A stretch of 64,000 nt of DNA from Callipepla californica brunnescens (taxonomy: Eukaryota > Chordata > Aves > Galliformes > Odontophoridae): positions 372,001 to 436,000 of the forward strand of contig JALIRH010000117.1 in assembly GCA_023055505.1 (NCBI GenBank), read 5' to 3'. This document shows, one piece after another, positions 1 to 11,278 of this stretch. The number at the start of each line of letters is the position of its first letter. Position 1 is the first letter of the stretch. The notes below the pieces were generated by a model. The model ran no database searches, was not told the origin of the DNA, and saw only the letters and a program-made list of their open reading frames with translations. Position numbers and translations under genes: made by a program.

Positions 1-1271
1 TAACTAATAATTGAAGCTTTAAGCATTCACAGAAGAAACTTCCTGTTGCTAAGACCATGCAGGGTCCTGCCAACTTGGCAAGCCAACGGCACGCTGATGA
101 CACAGCATCAAAGCAAGTGGGTGCCCCTGCTAGCTTGTAATCATTTGCCCTTGGCCAGTGTCCATGAGGACTTGTCTCTACCACAAGCTCTCAGGTTTAC
201 AGCTTTCCCTGGGGAGGAGCTGTACCCATGACAGTGGTTGCTCATGCTCTGCTAATTGTTGGAGTCAAGGAGGCAATAGGCAATGAGCATCTTGCAGCCG
301 GGTGGGCAGCTCAGAGGATCAAGTGCAGATGAGCTGGAAAAACCACGGAATGGCAAGGAGATGGGCTGGGAACGGCCAAGTGGGTAAAGCACATAGTGTA
401 GGGATCAGAGCTGCACATTCTGAGCCATGAAGCTGTCACTTCAGAGAGGATGTAAACACAGGAGGAATTACTTTGTTAATCACCAGGAGACAGATCCATT
501 ACATATATGGGAAAAAAAGCTCTATCTGCAGGACTCTCAAAAAATCAATTACTAGAAAGGGCCTGCTGTGGCCCTTTGGAACTGCTGTTGGCTTAACTGA
601 TTATTTCTAATTTAACACAAGCCATACACTCCTCACACTTCCATCTGCCCAAATCACAGAGGTCGACTTGAAGCCTGTGCCTGGTTAAAACATTCAATGG
701 ATCCCAAATCAGCAATGCTGCTGCTTTCAGAGAGCAGAGTTTTGCTGCTAAGTGTTTCTGAGGACTTGCTTATGCTTTGAGGTGCAACACAGACTTTGTT
801 TTCCAACCGTCTGTGTAAGAAGAGTAGGTCCCAGGGAACACTCAGATGGTTGCCCCTTTCAAAGGATGTCTCCTCCTTTTTTCCTCCTTTTTCCAAGATC
901 CAAGCTCTGTTTACCTTCCTTCCATGCTTCTGCTCTCATGTATGTGTCTGGGGCCAGAAAATGGGGTTTGTTTGGTAAGAGAATGCGTGTCCCATGTCCC
1001 TGTCATACCTGGCCAGATGCTGCTCACCAGGCTGCCTGCAATACCCTCCTGCTGCAACTGAAACCCTCTTTTGATGCAGCAGTGTCAAAACATTGGATGC
1101 AGCTGCACAAAATCTGTGGCATCCCGCAGCACGTCCCACTCTGATGAAAACCATAAGCCAAGGCTCTGGGGCAGTGGTTGCTAGCTGAACTCCAGCTGTG
1201 GAGGTCTCCTGTCATTTTTTCCATAACCCAGAGGCACAGATGGGTCGGTCCTGAGAGCTATGCAAAACGCT

Positions 1272-1308
1272 GGAGGAGGTGGGGGGGGTGTGAGGGAGGC
1301 TGGGGGGG
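1272..1308 (+). repeat. G-rich tract, potential G-quadruplex
   Basis: The + strand carries runs of 8, 3 and 7 guanines with GG doublets between them, all within 37 bases and with short loops. This fits a G-quadruplex-forming sequence. It lies in the 5' flank, about 4.7 kb upstream of the proposed first exon. No function is shown by the sequence itself. Confidence 0.5.
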
Positions 1309-3659
1309 CATGTGCAAATAGTCCCTCAATCTGAGTAATAAAGGAGAAGAGATCAAACATGCTTTGCAGCTCTGCTCAGCCTCATCCCTCCAACAGCACC
1401 GATGTTCAGAACCGAGCACCAGGGTGGGTTTTGGCAATGCAATGCCATTCTCAGCCTCTTCCACCTCGTTCTTACACTTGACACTTCCTTGAAAAGGAAG
1501 CCACAGGGCAAAAAGCAACATGGGAGAAAAATCTATATCCTTATGGCTCTTGCAACTTCACAGACAAAACTGGTGTTCCTTTTTAAAATTCTGAATGCAC
1601 GCTTGCTCAGATAAATGTGTATCTGAACACACAGGCGATTATCCTATTTTCATATAATTAATTTTTTGTAGCTTGCATGTGCATTTCCTGCTTGTTTGAC
1701 CATGTAATAATTAATTAGCATTAATTATACTAGATTGCACCTTCAGAGTCTACACACACATCCACTTAGGAAGGCAGGCTTTTTACAGCACTCCTATTTT
1801 CAGAGGGGAGAAGGGGCACCAGCAAGCTGAGAAAGAAGCAGGGAAGGCACAGTGCACATCCACCTGTAACAATAACTACAGGAAACCTTCAGTAAAGGCA
1901 CAAAGGTGTCCACTATGCAGCATAGGGCTCCTTGAAGCCTGATGCCCACTTCTCCTCACCGGGCATTGACTTCTTCCAGCTTTTGGTGGTGCTTCAGTCT
2001 GGGGCATAAAGAAGTGTAAATTGTAAAGTAATGAGCACAAGCAGCTGAGATGGTAGAGAAGAAAGGGAGAGGTGGCCAGGTCCGGCTGCACCAGGCAGTG
2101 CCCTGGGGCTGAAGCTTTTGAAGTATCAGCATGGACAGATGAATCATCTGGGGATTGAAAGAAAAGAAAATAGAAAAAAGCAAAAAGCTGTCTAGCCTGA
2201 GAGCGTGCAGATGAGCATCATGCTGATGCCGGGGATGAATCATCCCCACCTGCCCTGACTCGGAGAAGGGATGGCTGCATGAAGAGCAGAACAGGCAATG
2301 CCTGTGCTGCAGCTAAAATCCTGTGCGTTCATACAGGTATACTGTTATACAGGTACATACACATTTCTCCTGCTTCTGATTCTGCTGTCAGTGCCGCTGC
2401 CTTCCAACTTTGGGGCTTAAAACTGGAACTCATCCCCCCGCTCTCCCCAGCAGCACTGGGACACTTCAGTTTCACTACCTCTTTTTCTGATGTTGTTCTT
2501 TGCTGCTTTCCTGGACAAAAGGCATGTAATTTCTGCAGCTTTTCCTTTTCCTCTCCTGTTTCCCCCTCTACCTTACGAACTGCAGCCTTGCTAAAGCTGG
2601 CAGGTGATTTCTCCTTGATCAGGCCTTGGCAAGGGGGAAAACTTCCTCGTACCCAAGAGGGCTCTGCCTCATCCTCCCATTTCATGTCAAGGGGATCACA
2701 ATCATGAAGCAAATAGCAGAGGAATTGAAGAGGACCAACTCTGCACTCACAATACAGCAACAGCTCCTCCACACCTCTCCTTCCCTAGGCAGGTTTGAAT
2801 TATACTCGAGCCAGAGTATAAACAAACCCCAGCTGCTCCTGTGGGACAAGAAAACCCCCAAGAAGGCTGGGGTGCAGATGGAGATGAAGGAAAGAAAGAA
2901 AGGAAAGAAGGAACAATGAACAACGAACCCTTCCCTGAGCTGCCCTCTGGGAATCTTAATGTTCTCTCCAGAGCAGAAAAAAAAAAAAAAGCCAGAAAAA
3001 GTAAAACCCCTAACAGAACTACTCTCATACTTTTTGGAATGAGAGTTTAAACGGCTGTCAGCCTATCTGCCAATAGCAGAAAGCAGATTGCAAATGTAAT
3101 GGGATGCAATCGAGGCAGGAGATTGCAAGGAGAGCACCAGAAGGCTTCATCTTGGGACTACTAGCACCCCCAGCCATCGGTAATGACTTTGCAGTTGTTT
3201 GGGCTGACTTGTGTTGGCTTTGATATGCAGAGAGCATTACTTTCTCTATAGAACTGGAAGAAGCCATTGGTGATTTCACTGATTATCTGATGGCTGCTTT
3301 TTTCATAAATACACATTCCCACCACTTTAATGTTAAATAAATATGTTGAGGAAATGAACAACAACAATAAAAATCAAGTCTTCAGCTCACACACTCAACA
3401 AAATGGGCATTTTATAGGCAATTTCTGACCCAGCAGCATTACCATGGGATACGCAATGTAACCTGAAGACGTGATAGGCTCCTGTGCTGTCTCATGGCAG
3501 CAGAAAGCACCAAAAAGAGGGAGGGGCTTCTGTCGCATTCCTCTGAGGGAAAGCCCCTCTCCAAATTGAAGAGCCCAGATATTTCAATGGAAAGCTTTTC
3601 TCTGCCCTCAGGATTTGGTGGATAAATTTGCCAGCAGCAGGTGCTGGGAAGAGGAGTGT

Positions 3660-3802
3660 CTGCTGCTAGAGTACAAGAAGCATTCGGACAATGCACTCAG
3701 ACACAGGGTTTGGATTTTGGGTGGTCTGCATGGAGCTGGGAGTTGGACTCAATGATCCATGTGGGTCCCTTCCAACTTGGGATATCCTATGATTCTATGT
3801 TT
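3660..3802 (+). mobile_element. CR1 LINE 3' end fragment
   Basis: The segment ends with the typical CR1 3' UTR: a GTTGGACTCAATGATCC-like block, then GGGTCCCTTCCAACT, then the terminal direct repeat (CCTATG, ATTCTATG) rather than a poly-A tail. The upstream part (AAGCATTCGGACAATGC) also matches the end of the CR1 coding region. It is 5'-truncated, as almost all avian CR1 copies are. Short open frames across it are relics of the element. Confidence 0.85.
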
Positions 3803-6016
3803 ATCAGCAGTGAAAGCCTGAGCATCATGCTGGCCTCACCTCAGCTTTGCTTCTTTGTTCATTTGCCTCTTTCGGGGCCCACATCAGGACACTGGGGACC
3901 ACACTGGGATTTCAGGGGTCATGATGAGGTTTTGGGGCTGGCTGGTATGTAGAGGGCATCTCCAGCCCAACACCTGGCCTGCTGCGGTGAGCTATCAGCC
4001 TCTAAGACCTCAGGTCTCCTTCTACAGCAAAGTGGCATTGCTGGCACCAGGTGTGCACTCCGGTTTTCCCATCTGCTGTTGGCAGCCTTACATACCCAGA
4101 GGAGTGTGGCCTCTAGGGATGGCCACCATCCTCCCTTGAGCTCAGCCCTCAGCCCCAGGTTGGCCCCCACACATACACCCCGAGCCGTAGAAAGGCCCGG
4201 CCCCAGCCAATGCTGGCTTCAGTGCTGCTTCATTCCCGTTAATGCAATTACAGCAGATTAATATGGGTGAGTAGATGTGAAAGACAAACGCACCTCGCTG
4301 TTCCCGTCCCGCCCGTGTTTATTAATTTGAGCCCTGCCCTTTTCAGAAACCGGCTGCTCTCCTGACCTCCCATTCTGAACCTTCCCCGCCTGGAAATTAC
4401 AAATAGGTGAAACTTCTCTGCATCTCTCGGTGGGAGGCAAGTATTTCTGAGCTCGGAAAAATGGCCAGGAAAATGATGTCAGTCTGCTCCAAGCCTTCCC
4501 AACCTGTTGCTGTCACCTGGATGTGTCCCCCATGCGGGCAAGGCCTCCCAGCAGTTAAGGAGTGCTGCTGCCTCCCTGCTGTGCATCACCTGTTGCAATC
4601 TTATTTCCTTCATCTTGCTCCATACGCACGCATTTTCATTACATTTAATACATTTTACACACTCTTTATCTTTTCTAAATCCCTCTGCCGATAAAGGTAT
4701 TAGCAGTCTTATTTACTAATGGGAAAGCACAGCAACGTGGGACTGGAAGGGAGAATTTCCTAAAGCGGGTCACTGACGTGAGACAGAAGCACAGGAGGCA
4801 TTCAGGGACATGAGACGAGGGGTCCTGAAGACCACTGCAGGCTGTCTGATACCAGGAGCAGGGAGAGCCGGCTTCAGCCCTGAGCGGATCTGTGTGCACT
4901 GCTGAGAGCTCTTCCCCGTGAGCAACCTCTGGCTCCTTCTGGGAGGAAGGTGACTGAGACCAGAAAGCTGACCGAGACCGCCACTCGGGGGAACCAGGCT
5001 GCCCCCAGAACAGGGCAGGGAAGCTGCAAAAGTAAGAGAGGGAAGGCAAAGCGCAGAGCAGCACAGCACCCCATCACAGGACGCACTGCAGAAATGCACG
5101 TGTCTCCCACACTCCTACTTGCAGGGCGCGGACGCGTGGGTTCCCTGAAGCACGGGAGCTGGGGCAGAGAGGCAAGGCATTGCCCAGCACAGCAAACGCT
5201 GCGGGAATGGGAACGGACGGGACCGCATCGCGCTGAGCCGCACCTCGCAGCAGGGCAGCGGTGACCCTCCCTGCATACGCGGGCTTACAGAGCTGGGGGC
5301 CGGTGCCGCGAAAACGCACAGAAGCCCGTGGCAAAGCTGGGAGGGACCTTCCTCATTCTCTGCATCGTTCCAAGAGGAGATGGACCAGGTCTTTGGCACG
5401 GCTTTGGGCTGCTGAAGGCAGCGGCGTGCGAACCAAGGCAACGAGCTCCGCAGTACGGGGCTGAGCAGCCGGACAGCTCCTGCCACGGTGCCACGAGCGG
5501 GGGCACGGAGTGCGTGCACGGCGCGGCCGGGGGCACCTGCCTGCTCACACTGACTGAAGCAGAACCGAGCCCAGCAGCCAGCCACTACGCGAAAGCACGG
5601 CGCTCTGCGACAGCTCGGGCTTCCTAAAAAGCAACGTGAACTGTAAAGGACCAACGGGACGTGACACCCTCACGCTTTATTGCATGGCTAGCGCTCCTTT
5701 TAGTTATGGGGGGGGGCACAGCCGCCTGCCAGCCCCCACAAAGCCCCCAAAGCATCCCGCAGGCCCCGCTCGTCCCCACGACAGCTGCCGGTGGGCATGC
5801 GGGCATCGAGGCGGCGTTTGAAGGGACTCCTCTTTACTTGTAGGGGGGAGCGGGGAAGAAAGAAAAAGGGGAAAGAAAGGAAGGGAAAAAAAGCAGCAAG
5901 AGGCGTAGGGGGGAAATAGCGGCGGCGGCGGCGGGCGGGGGCCGGGGGCGCTCGGGCTGCGCGGGGTCGGGGCGCGGGGGTGCGGCGCGGGGCGGTGCGG
6001 CACGCGGGGCGGGCGC

Positions 6017-6025
6017 CGACGTCAG
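6017..6025 (+). promoter_or_regulatory. CRE-like site (CGACGTCAG)
   Basis: An almost full CREB/ATF palindrome (TGACGTCA type) sits at the 5' end of the proposed first exon. From memory, an ACGTCA core also occurs at the equivalent place in human TET2 exon 1, which would make it conserved. Binding is inferred. Confidence 0.5.
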
Positions 6026-6168
6026 GGCGCCGCGTGCATATTGATGCGGGGGCCCGGCCGCTTTCGTCAGGGAGCAGAAGGAAGCAAGATGGCGGCCCTG
6101 TAGGAGCGGGGAGCGCGGCGCCCGGCTGTGCGTGCTGGATGTCGGCAAGGCTGAGGGACGCGGCGGAG
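6018..6168 (+). other. TET2: TET2 non-coding first exon (5' UTR), probable
   Basis: This segment resembles, from memory, the human TET2 exon 1 5' UTR. It shares ATATTGATGCGG, GCTTTCGT, AGCAGAAGGAAGCAAGATGG and GCAAGGCTGAGGGACG in the same order and at similar spacing. It ends at GGCGGAG followed by gtcaga (donor at 6169), a plausible though not ideal splice donor. The transcription start is unknown, so the left edge only marks where similarity begins; the real exon may start earlier. The ATG within the YY1-type motif (6089-6091) is followed by an in-frame TAG at 6101, giving a four-codon upstream frame. It would splice over about 44 kb to 50,616, or to an unidentified second non-coding exon. 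Confidence 0.6.
6085..6097 (+). promoter_or_regulatory. YY1-type initiator motif (CAAGATGGCGGCC)
   Basis: A perfect AAGATGGCGGC core, the classic YY1 site found just downstream of transcription starts in CpG-island promoters. It lies within the proposed first exon. A second, weaker AACATGGCTG match lies at about 6296-6305. The position suggests initiation a little upstream, which fits the exon-1 similarity beginning near 6018. Binding itself is inferred. Confidence 0.6.
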
Positions 6169-7370
6169 GTCAGAGCGGCACCGCCGGCGGCGGCGGCTCT
6201 CGGCGGCGGCCCCGCGGCTTCCCGGGGAAGGGCTGCGGGGGGCGGCGGGGGTCGCGCCGCGCTATCCGCGGGTGGGTGGGCGCCGCGGCCCCCCAACATG
6301 GCTGACGGCTGACAGAGGCGGCGGGGGTCCCCTCTTCGCCCCGCCGAGCCCCCGGCTTCGTCCCGCGGCGCCGTCGCCGCCTTTGTCTGAGCCGGGGGGC
6401 GCGGGGCGGCGCTGCCCGCGGGGGGCTCGGCACGGCGCGGCGCGGCGCGGCTCGGCGCGGCTCGGGGGGCTGCGGGCTGCCGGCGGGGGGGCATCGGGCC
6501 CGGCTTTGTGCCGCTTCCCGGCCCCGGCGGACACAAAGGCGGGCGCAGCCCCGCGGGGACGGGAAGAGGAGGGGGAGCGGAGCCGGGGGGGGGGGCGGCG
6601 GCGGAGGGCAGGGGGAAACGAAACCGGGGGCCGGGGGCGAGAGGAGCGTGCGTGCGTGCGTGTGTGCATGAGGCTGGCCGCCAGGCCTTCCCTTTTTTCT
6701 TTCCCTTTTTTTTTTTTTTTTTTTCTTTTTTCTTTCCTCTTCTCCCCCCTCCCGCCGTGCAGTCTCCACGCGCGGGGCCGCTTGTCTCTTTTCCCCCTCC
6801 CTCCGCACCGGTCGCCGGCGGGGTGACAGCGCGGTGCCCCGCGGCAGCCGGCATCGGGGCAGAGTGCCGCCGCACCGGCGCCGCCGCTCACACGCGCGGT
6901 ACCCACGCGCGCGGGCGCTGCGCCCGTAACGCGGCAGCGAGGAGTTGAGGAGCGGCCGAGAGTTGTGCCCCGGTGAAAGCAGGTCAGCGAGGCTTTGCTC
7001 GCGGCGGCTTACCGAGGCCGTGCCGCCCGCACGCTGATGGCACGCCGCCTCGCCGCTGCGGGGCTGCGCGTACCGTCGGCGTGTGGAGCCGCTTTCCCCG
7101 CGGCCGCGATGCGCGCACGGGACGGGACGCGCTCGGGGTGGCCGCGGGCGGACTGCCGGGACAGCCCTGCGCTGTGGGGCTCTAAATCATCCCTCCCTAT
7201 CTCCGGGAGCCGCGGCGATTTGCCTAAGAGGTTCGCGATGGCCGTGTTAGCCTCCCGTCTTTCGGGCTGCCCCCGCCTTTCCCAAACGTCTTGGTGCGCG
7301 CGTTTTGGGTTTTTAGGGGCTTTTCTTTTCCTCATCACCTCAAAACCTGCCTCCTCTCGCCCCTCCGCGT

Positions 7371-7380
7371 CAAGGTAAGC
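7371..7380 (+). other. candidate alternative splice donor (CAAG|gtaagc)
   Basis: A strong consensus donor lies just 3' of the CpG island, after a pyrimidine-rich stretch. A weaker one (AG|gtcagc) is at 6981-6988. Either could close an alternative first exon starting within the island. No transcript evidence is available in the sequence, so this is only a candidate. Confidence 0.3.
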
Positions 7381-9242
7381 CTGCGCTGTTTATATACAGT
7401 TCACCATTTGCGCGTGATGACTAAGAGCAGTCGTGCAACAGGTTTTGATAGACTGTGGTGCAGAACACTGCCTCTTTCAGCTCTTTCCCTCTCAGACAGG
7501 CGGCACCGAGTTGTGCTGCCCTCCATCACTTCCCAGGCTCCGGTTCTCCGGTGTTAAGTACTTAGTGCTTTCCTACAGACTCAAATAAAACTCTATACAA
7601 AACATCAATGCTATTTTGCTACATCTGTGTTTAAGATGGTTTTGTGCATGTCGTACCCTGCTCAGAAGTTGTGTTTGCATTGTGCTTATGTCTGTTCTGT
7701 CCCCAACGTGCTGGTAAATCCAGCAAGGCGAGGGCTGGTCTGTCTGACCTGCTGCTGATAGCACTCCAAATGAATGTAGGTGTCTTGAGTTTCTTCCTGT
7801 AGAAAAAGCCCTTTGGAACCAATGTAAATAAATCACTGAGGGGCATTATTCTGACTCCATTCCTTAGTGCTGCAGAAAGCCCAGCGTGAGCCCTGCCAGT
7901 GGGTTTGGGAGGGTTTTAAATCTGATGCTAGGAAGAAAAGAAAGGGAGGGCAAAGACATGAGGAGCTGAGCACTGAGGTGGAGGGACTAAACTGCTGCTC
8001 ACCAAAGCAAAGAACCTAAAAGTCACATTTTGTTGGGGATCGTTTTGTGTTGTTCTGAGGAGTGACACTGAGAAGCTTTGCAAATGCTCCCAGGACATCA
8101 GAAACTTGTGTCATGTTGCCTGTTGCAGAATGGCTTGACAAATACCCAAAAGACAAAAAGGTTGAACAGGTGACACTGGGGCTCCTAAGTTTGCTGAGCT
8201 ATCACCACTCACAGTGAGGCTTTAAACTGGGGCTTTGGCATCAATGGTTCCTGGCTTTTTGCCGGGGAGGCTGGCATTGTTTTGATGTAGAGTGCATGGT
8301 CCTAGACTCTGGTGTGTCAACACTGTTTAGAGAACATGAACTGTGTGCCCGCTGAGGAGCTGTATTATGACGGACGGACTTCCAAGGTCTCGTGTTGGCA
8401 CCAGTGCTGCGTTGGGTAACAGAAGTGGGAGGCTGTCAGTGTTTGGGTTTCTGCATGAGGGTCAGGAGGCTCCCCGGCTGCTGCCGGCACCAGAAGAGTC
8501 TGCTTTCTTATCCCACATGTTTTAGATGTGCTGGGATGCAATCTCCCATATGGTTTCTTTCTAGGTTAGTAATGGCCAAGTGGCTCTAAGGGAACTAAAA
8601 AAAACCCCGTGCTTTGGAACAAATCTGCTTTTCGGATGTTGAGGAAAAAAATGAAGTTTGGGTTGCAGTGATGCTACCGACGCTGTTTGGGATTGCAGGG
8701 AATACTTCGCTTCTCGCTTACCTCAGAGTTACTTGGCAATAAATGGCAGCAGAGCAGTTCTCGCAGAACATGCCTGAGTGGTGGCTTTAAATCACCTGCT
8801 CCGTTTCCTACCGAGCTGTAGACCATAGGCTCCTGCAGAAACGAGAAATGGTTGTTTTAGAGTTGTCTGCTTTTCACAGTGGAATTTCAGAGGAGCTGTC
8901 AGACCTCGCTTATCAGGGTGACCCTCTCGCCTCCCTCGTGGAGCACCGCACAGTAGCTGGAAGCATGGTAGCAGCCTCTGCGAGCCAGCTTCCCAACTGG
9001 AGCCTGAACGTGGTGGGACAAAGTTGCCAAGTTTCGAGTAGAGCTGGTGGTTATCTTGGAAACGGTGCTGGGGAACACAACCACAAATGATTTTGCCAAA
9101 TAATATACAGTATTTATTTAGTCCAGCTCTCAGATTGCTGCAAAGGCAGTCAGCCAGCAGCAGCGAGCGTTGTGACATCACTTTGAAAGGCAGCGTGCTG
9201 GTTCTGAAATGGAGTGGGATGTACTATGATTCATTTTTGTTT

Positions 9243-9266
9243 AAAAAAAAAAAAAAAAAAAAAAAA
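9243..9266 (+). repeat. poly-A run of 24
   Basis: A pure run of 24 adenines preceded by TTTTTGTTT. No retroelement body that I recognise lies immediately upstream. Avian CR1 elements do not end in poly-A, so this is not a CR1 tail. It may be a simple repeat or the tail of an old processed insertion whose body is unrecognisable. Confidence 0.8.
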
Positions 9267-10196
9267 GCTGTAGTCTGAACAGAGATAAAGCATATGACTG
9301 CATCGTGGCCGAGAGCCAAAAAGGGAATTATATGAATCAATCACTCTTATTCCCATCTCATTCTCCATAAGGCAGTGAGTACCTTCTTACTCATGTAATG
9401 ATATTCTGTAGGAAATGTATCCTTTTAAACAGTGAGCAAGTCACTAGTAACAAGTTGCCACAGTTCAAGCTGGTATGCTTTCAGATCGTCACTGATTGCC
9501 TGTGCAATTTGCATAGCTTGTCCTGATATCCTAGGTAATAAAGTGTTAGAAATGGAAAGTACCATGAGTAATCGTCTTCTCACTCACCCATTGAAAGGAA
9601 ATAACTTCTGCCATCCCTGAGGGTAGACAAGTCTCTTAAAAAGGGAGAGGGAATAAAACAACCACCCATTTCTCAAGGAATTGCTCAGTGTGTGGAGGCG
9701 GAGGTGGAGGGGTTAAGGAATAGAATGGTGAAGCTCCAGCATCAGCTGGACTAATCCCAAGGACAGCTGATGACTGACCTGAAAAGTTGTTTGGATTAGA
9801 GTACTGAGAGTATGTCTCATGCTGTGTAGCAGGGGCTAACAGAAGGTAGAGGAAAACCAAGGCTGGAAACGGAGGAATAACTAGCAGCTAACTTCATCCA
9901 CATCTCTCTCACTGCTCCTGAAACGAAGGAACAAAAGTGTCCTGCCTGGGAAGAGCATCTGAAAGCACTACTAGTTGTTGATACTAAAGGGTTGTGAATG
10001 TGGGGACAACAAAAAGAGTCGCTGTGCTTTGAACAACACATTAACAATTAAAAGACTTAAAGATTTAAATTGCTGTCTATCTTTTCATGAAGGCTTGTTC
10101 ATCTCTGTCAAACACCTTCTAAAAAGCCGAATCATCTCAGCAACCCAAACAGAATTCAGCCAAACAGAATTCATTCTCCTTCAAGGCCTGTTTCTT

Positions 10197-10218
10197 GGGC
10201 TGGGAGGGGGCTGGGGGG
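10197..10218 (+). repeat. G-quadruplex-like tract
   Basis: Four guanine runs (3, 3, 5 and 6) separated by 1-2 base loops on the + strand, which is the transcribed gene's sense strand. This is a textbook G4 motif inside intron 1, so it could form in pre-mRNA as well as in DNA. Function is not shown. Confidence 0.6.
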
Positions 10219-11240
10219 TGCCAAGTTGGAGTGTTGTTGCCTTACAGCATACATTTGATGAAAAACTCCAGTAGGATTATTCTCACAAATAAATAAAGGC
10301 TTGTAGCATTAAAGCTTTGGTTTGACCTAACTCTTGGTGTGTTTGTGCCTTCAGAAACAAACAGAAAACACACCTTGTCTAAAAAGAGTAAGTAGAGTAT
10401 ATGCAGCATTTCTGTTGTGGTCTGTAGAACAGCCTTGTCCTATACTTGAATTCAACAAGTCAGGATGGAAATGTTGAATTTTCCTAACCAAGTAAAGTGT
10501 GGCTTTTAAGGTAGCTTCTCCCTCTACTTGCACGTGAAAGCTCTGTTTCTTCAGAAGCATGTTTGAGTGCTGGAACGAGTAGGAATTCCGTGATGAGGCA
10601 GAGATCAGTGCTTCCACAAGTCTGTGCGATTCCACTTAACGGAAAAACTTTCCAAGCTTTGCCATCAAGATTGGCACTAAGAAAAAGTCTCTATGGCCCT
10701 GGATGAGAATATAGTATTTTTTTTTTAGTTGTCTTTTTTTTAGTTGTTAGAAAGAAATGAAGAGGGAAATCTGATTTATATAGAAAGCATGTTGTATTTG
10801 GGAAAGCGTTTGTGTTCTCCCACGTCGAGGGAGCAAAGCGGTGAGCTAAGATAACCAAGAATAACACGATAACCACAAGGTACCCCTTGGAAACCCCTTC
10901 CACAGGTACAGGGCATTTTCTAGTTAATCATTATGATGCAATTTAAGCAACATGAAATAACTTTATGTGTTTTACAGCATTGCTTCTGACCTCTAACATA
11001 TTCCGATGACTTCTGCATTCTTTACTTTTTATGAGCTATGCTACCTTGAATTTTGGTGGCCAAAATTTAAGCAATTCTGCTTAATCTTCCTTCTAACAAC
11101 ACATGACGAGTCCAAGCTGCATCTTCCAAGTGTCCTGGCACGAGCTGCTCCAAGTCCTGTCGTGTTGGGAAAGGATTTGGCGCCGGTGCAGTGACGCCGC
11201 AGCCCTACCAAGTGGGTAGATGCGTAGGTCGGCGATGGCT

Positions 11241-11278
11241 CCACGCGGCTGCGTGCACGTGGCTCAGTGTTTACAAAC
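11241..11278 (+). promoter_or_regulatory. composite E-box/forkhead motif, copy A
   Basis: The unit reads CCACGCGG, a short spacer, GCACGTGG (perfect E-box 11256-11261), five bases, then GTGTTTACAAAC (forkhead-type TGTTTAC core). It shares order, spacing and orientation with copies at 16257-16294 and 18017-18053. Here the first E-box is CACGCG rather than CACGTG. It contains four CpGs. A TTGGCGCC (E2F-like) block lies about 60 bases upstream. The binding factor is unknown. Confidence 0.6.

Larger units (their letters stand above)
1..5110. other. 5' flank of TET2, no recognisable gene
   Basis: I see no exon-like series and no protein I recognise on either strand. Open frames here are short, overlap on both strands and lack family motifs. 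The stretch holds one G-rich tract (1272-1308), an AT-rich block with repeated TAATTA cores (about 1704-1735), a 14-A run near 2979 and one CR1 3' fragment (3660-3802). CpG density rises from about 5,100 into the promoter island. In mammals the nearest upstream gene is CXXC4, far away; nothing resembling it is visible here. Confidence 0.7.
5120..7290 (+). promoter_or_regulatory. TET2: CpG island, TET2 promoter region
   Basis: Very GC-rich sequence with dense CpG, densest at about 5,900-7,170, in an otherwise ordinary bird background. It contains the proposed TET2 non-coding first exon, CRE-like and YY1-like motifs, GGGCGG-type boxes, an 11-G run (6585-6595), an alternating GCGT tract (6646-6670) and a long T-rich tract (about 6703-6738). 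No TATA box is evident, which fits a dispersed-initiation CpG promoter. The long Pro/Arg/Ala-rich open frames on both strands here come from scarce stop codons in GC-rich DNA, not from genes. The island could also drive an antisense transcript, which the sequence cannot show. Confidence 0.85.

Noticed and set aside
2279..2772. 142- and 147-codon frames on opposite strands
   Set aside because: Mutually overlapping frames without any recognised motif. Likely chance.
3641..3952. 103-codon frame
   Set aside because: It runs through the CR1 fragment at 3660-3802 and is explained by that element.
5700..6906. Long open frames on both strands (up to 391 codons) in the CpG island
   Set aside because: They are rich in Pro, Arg, Ala and Gly, overlap each other in several frames and have no known domain. 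GC-rich DNA has few stop codons, so such frames are expected by chance.
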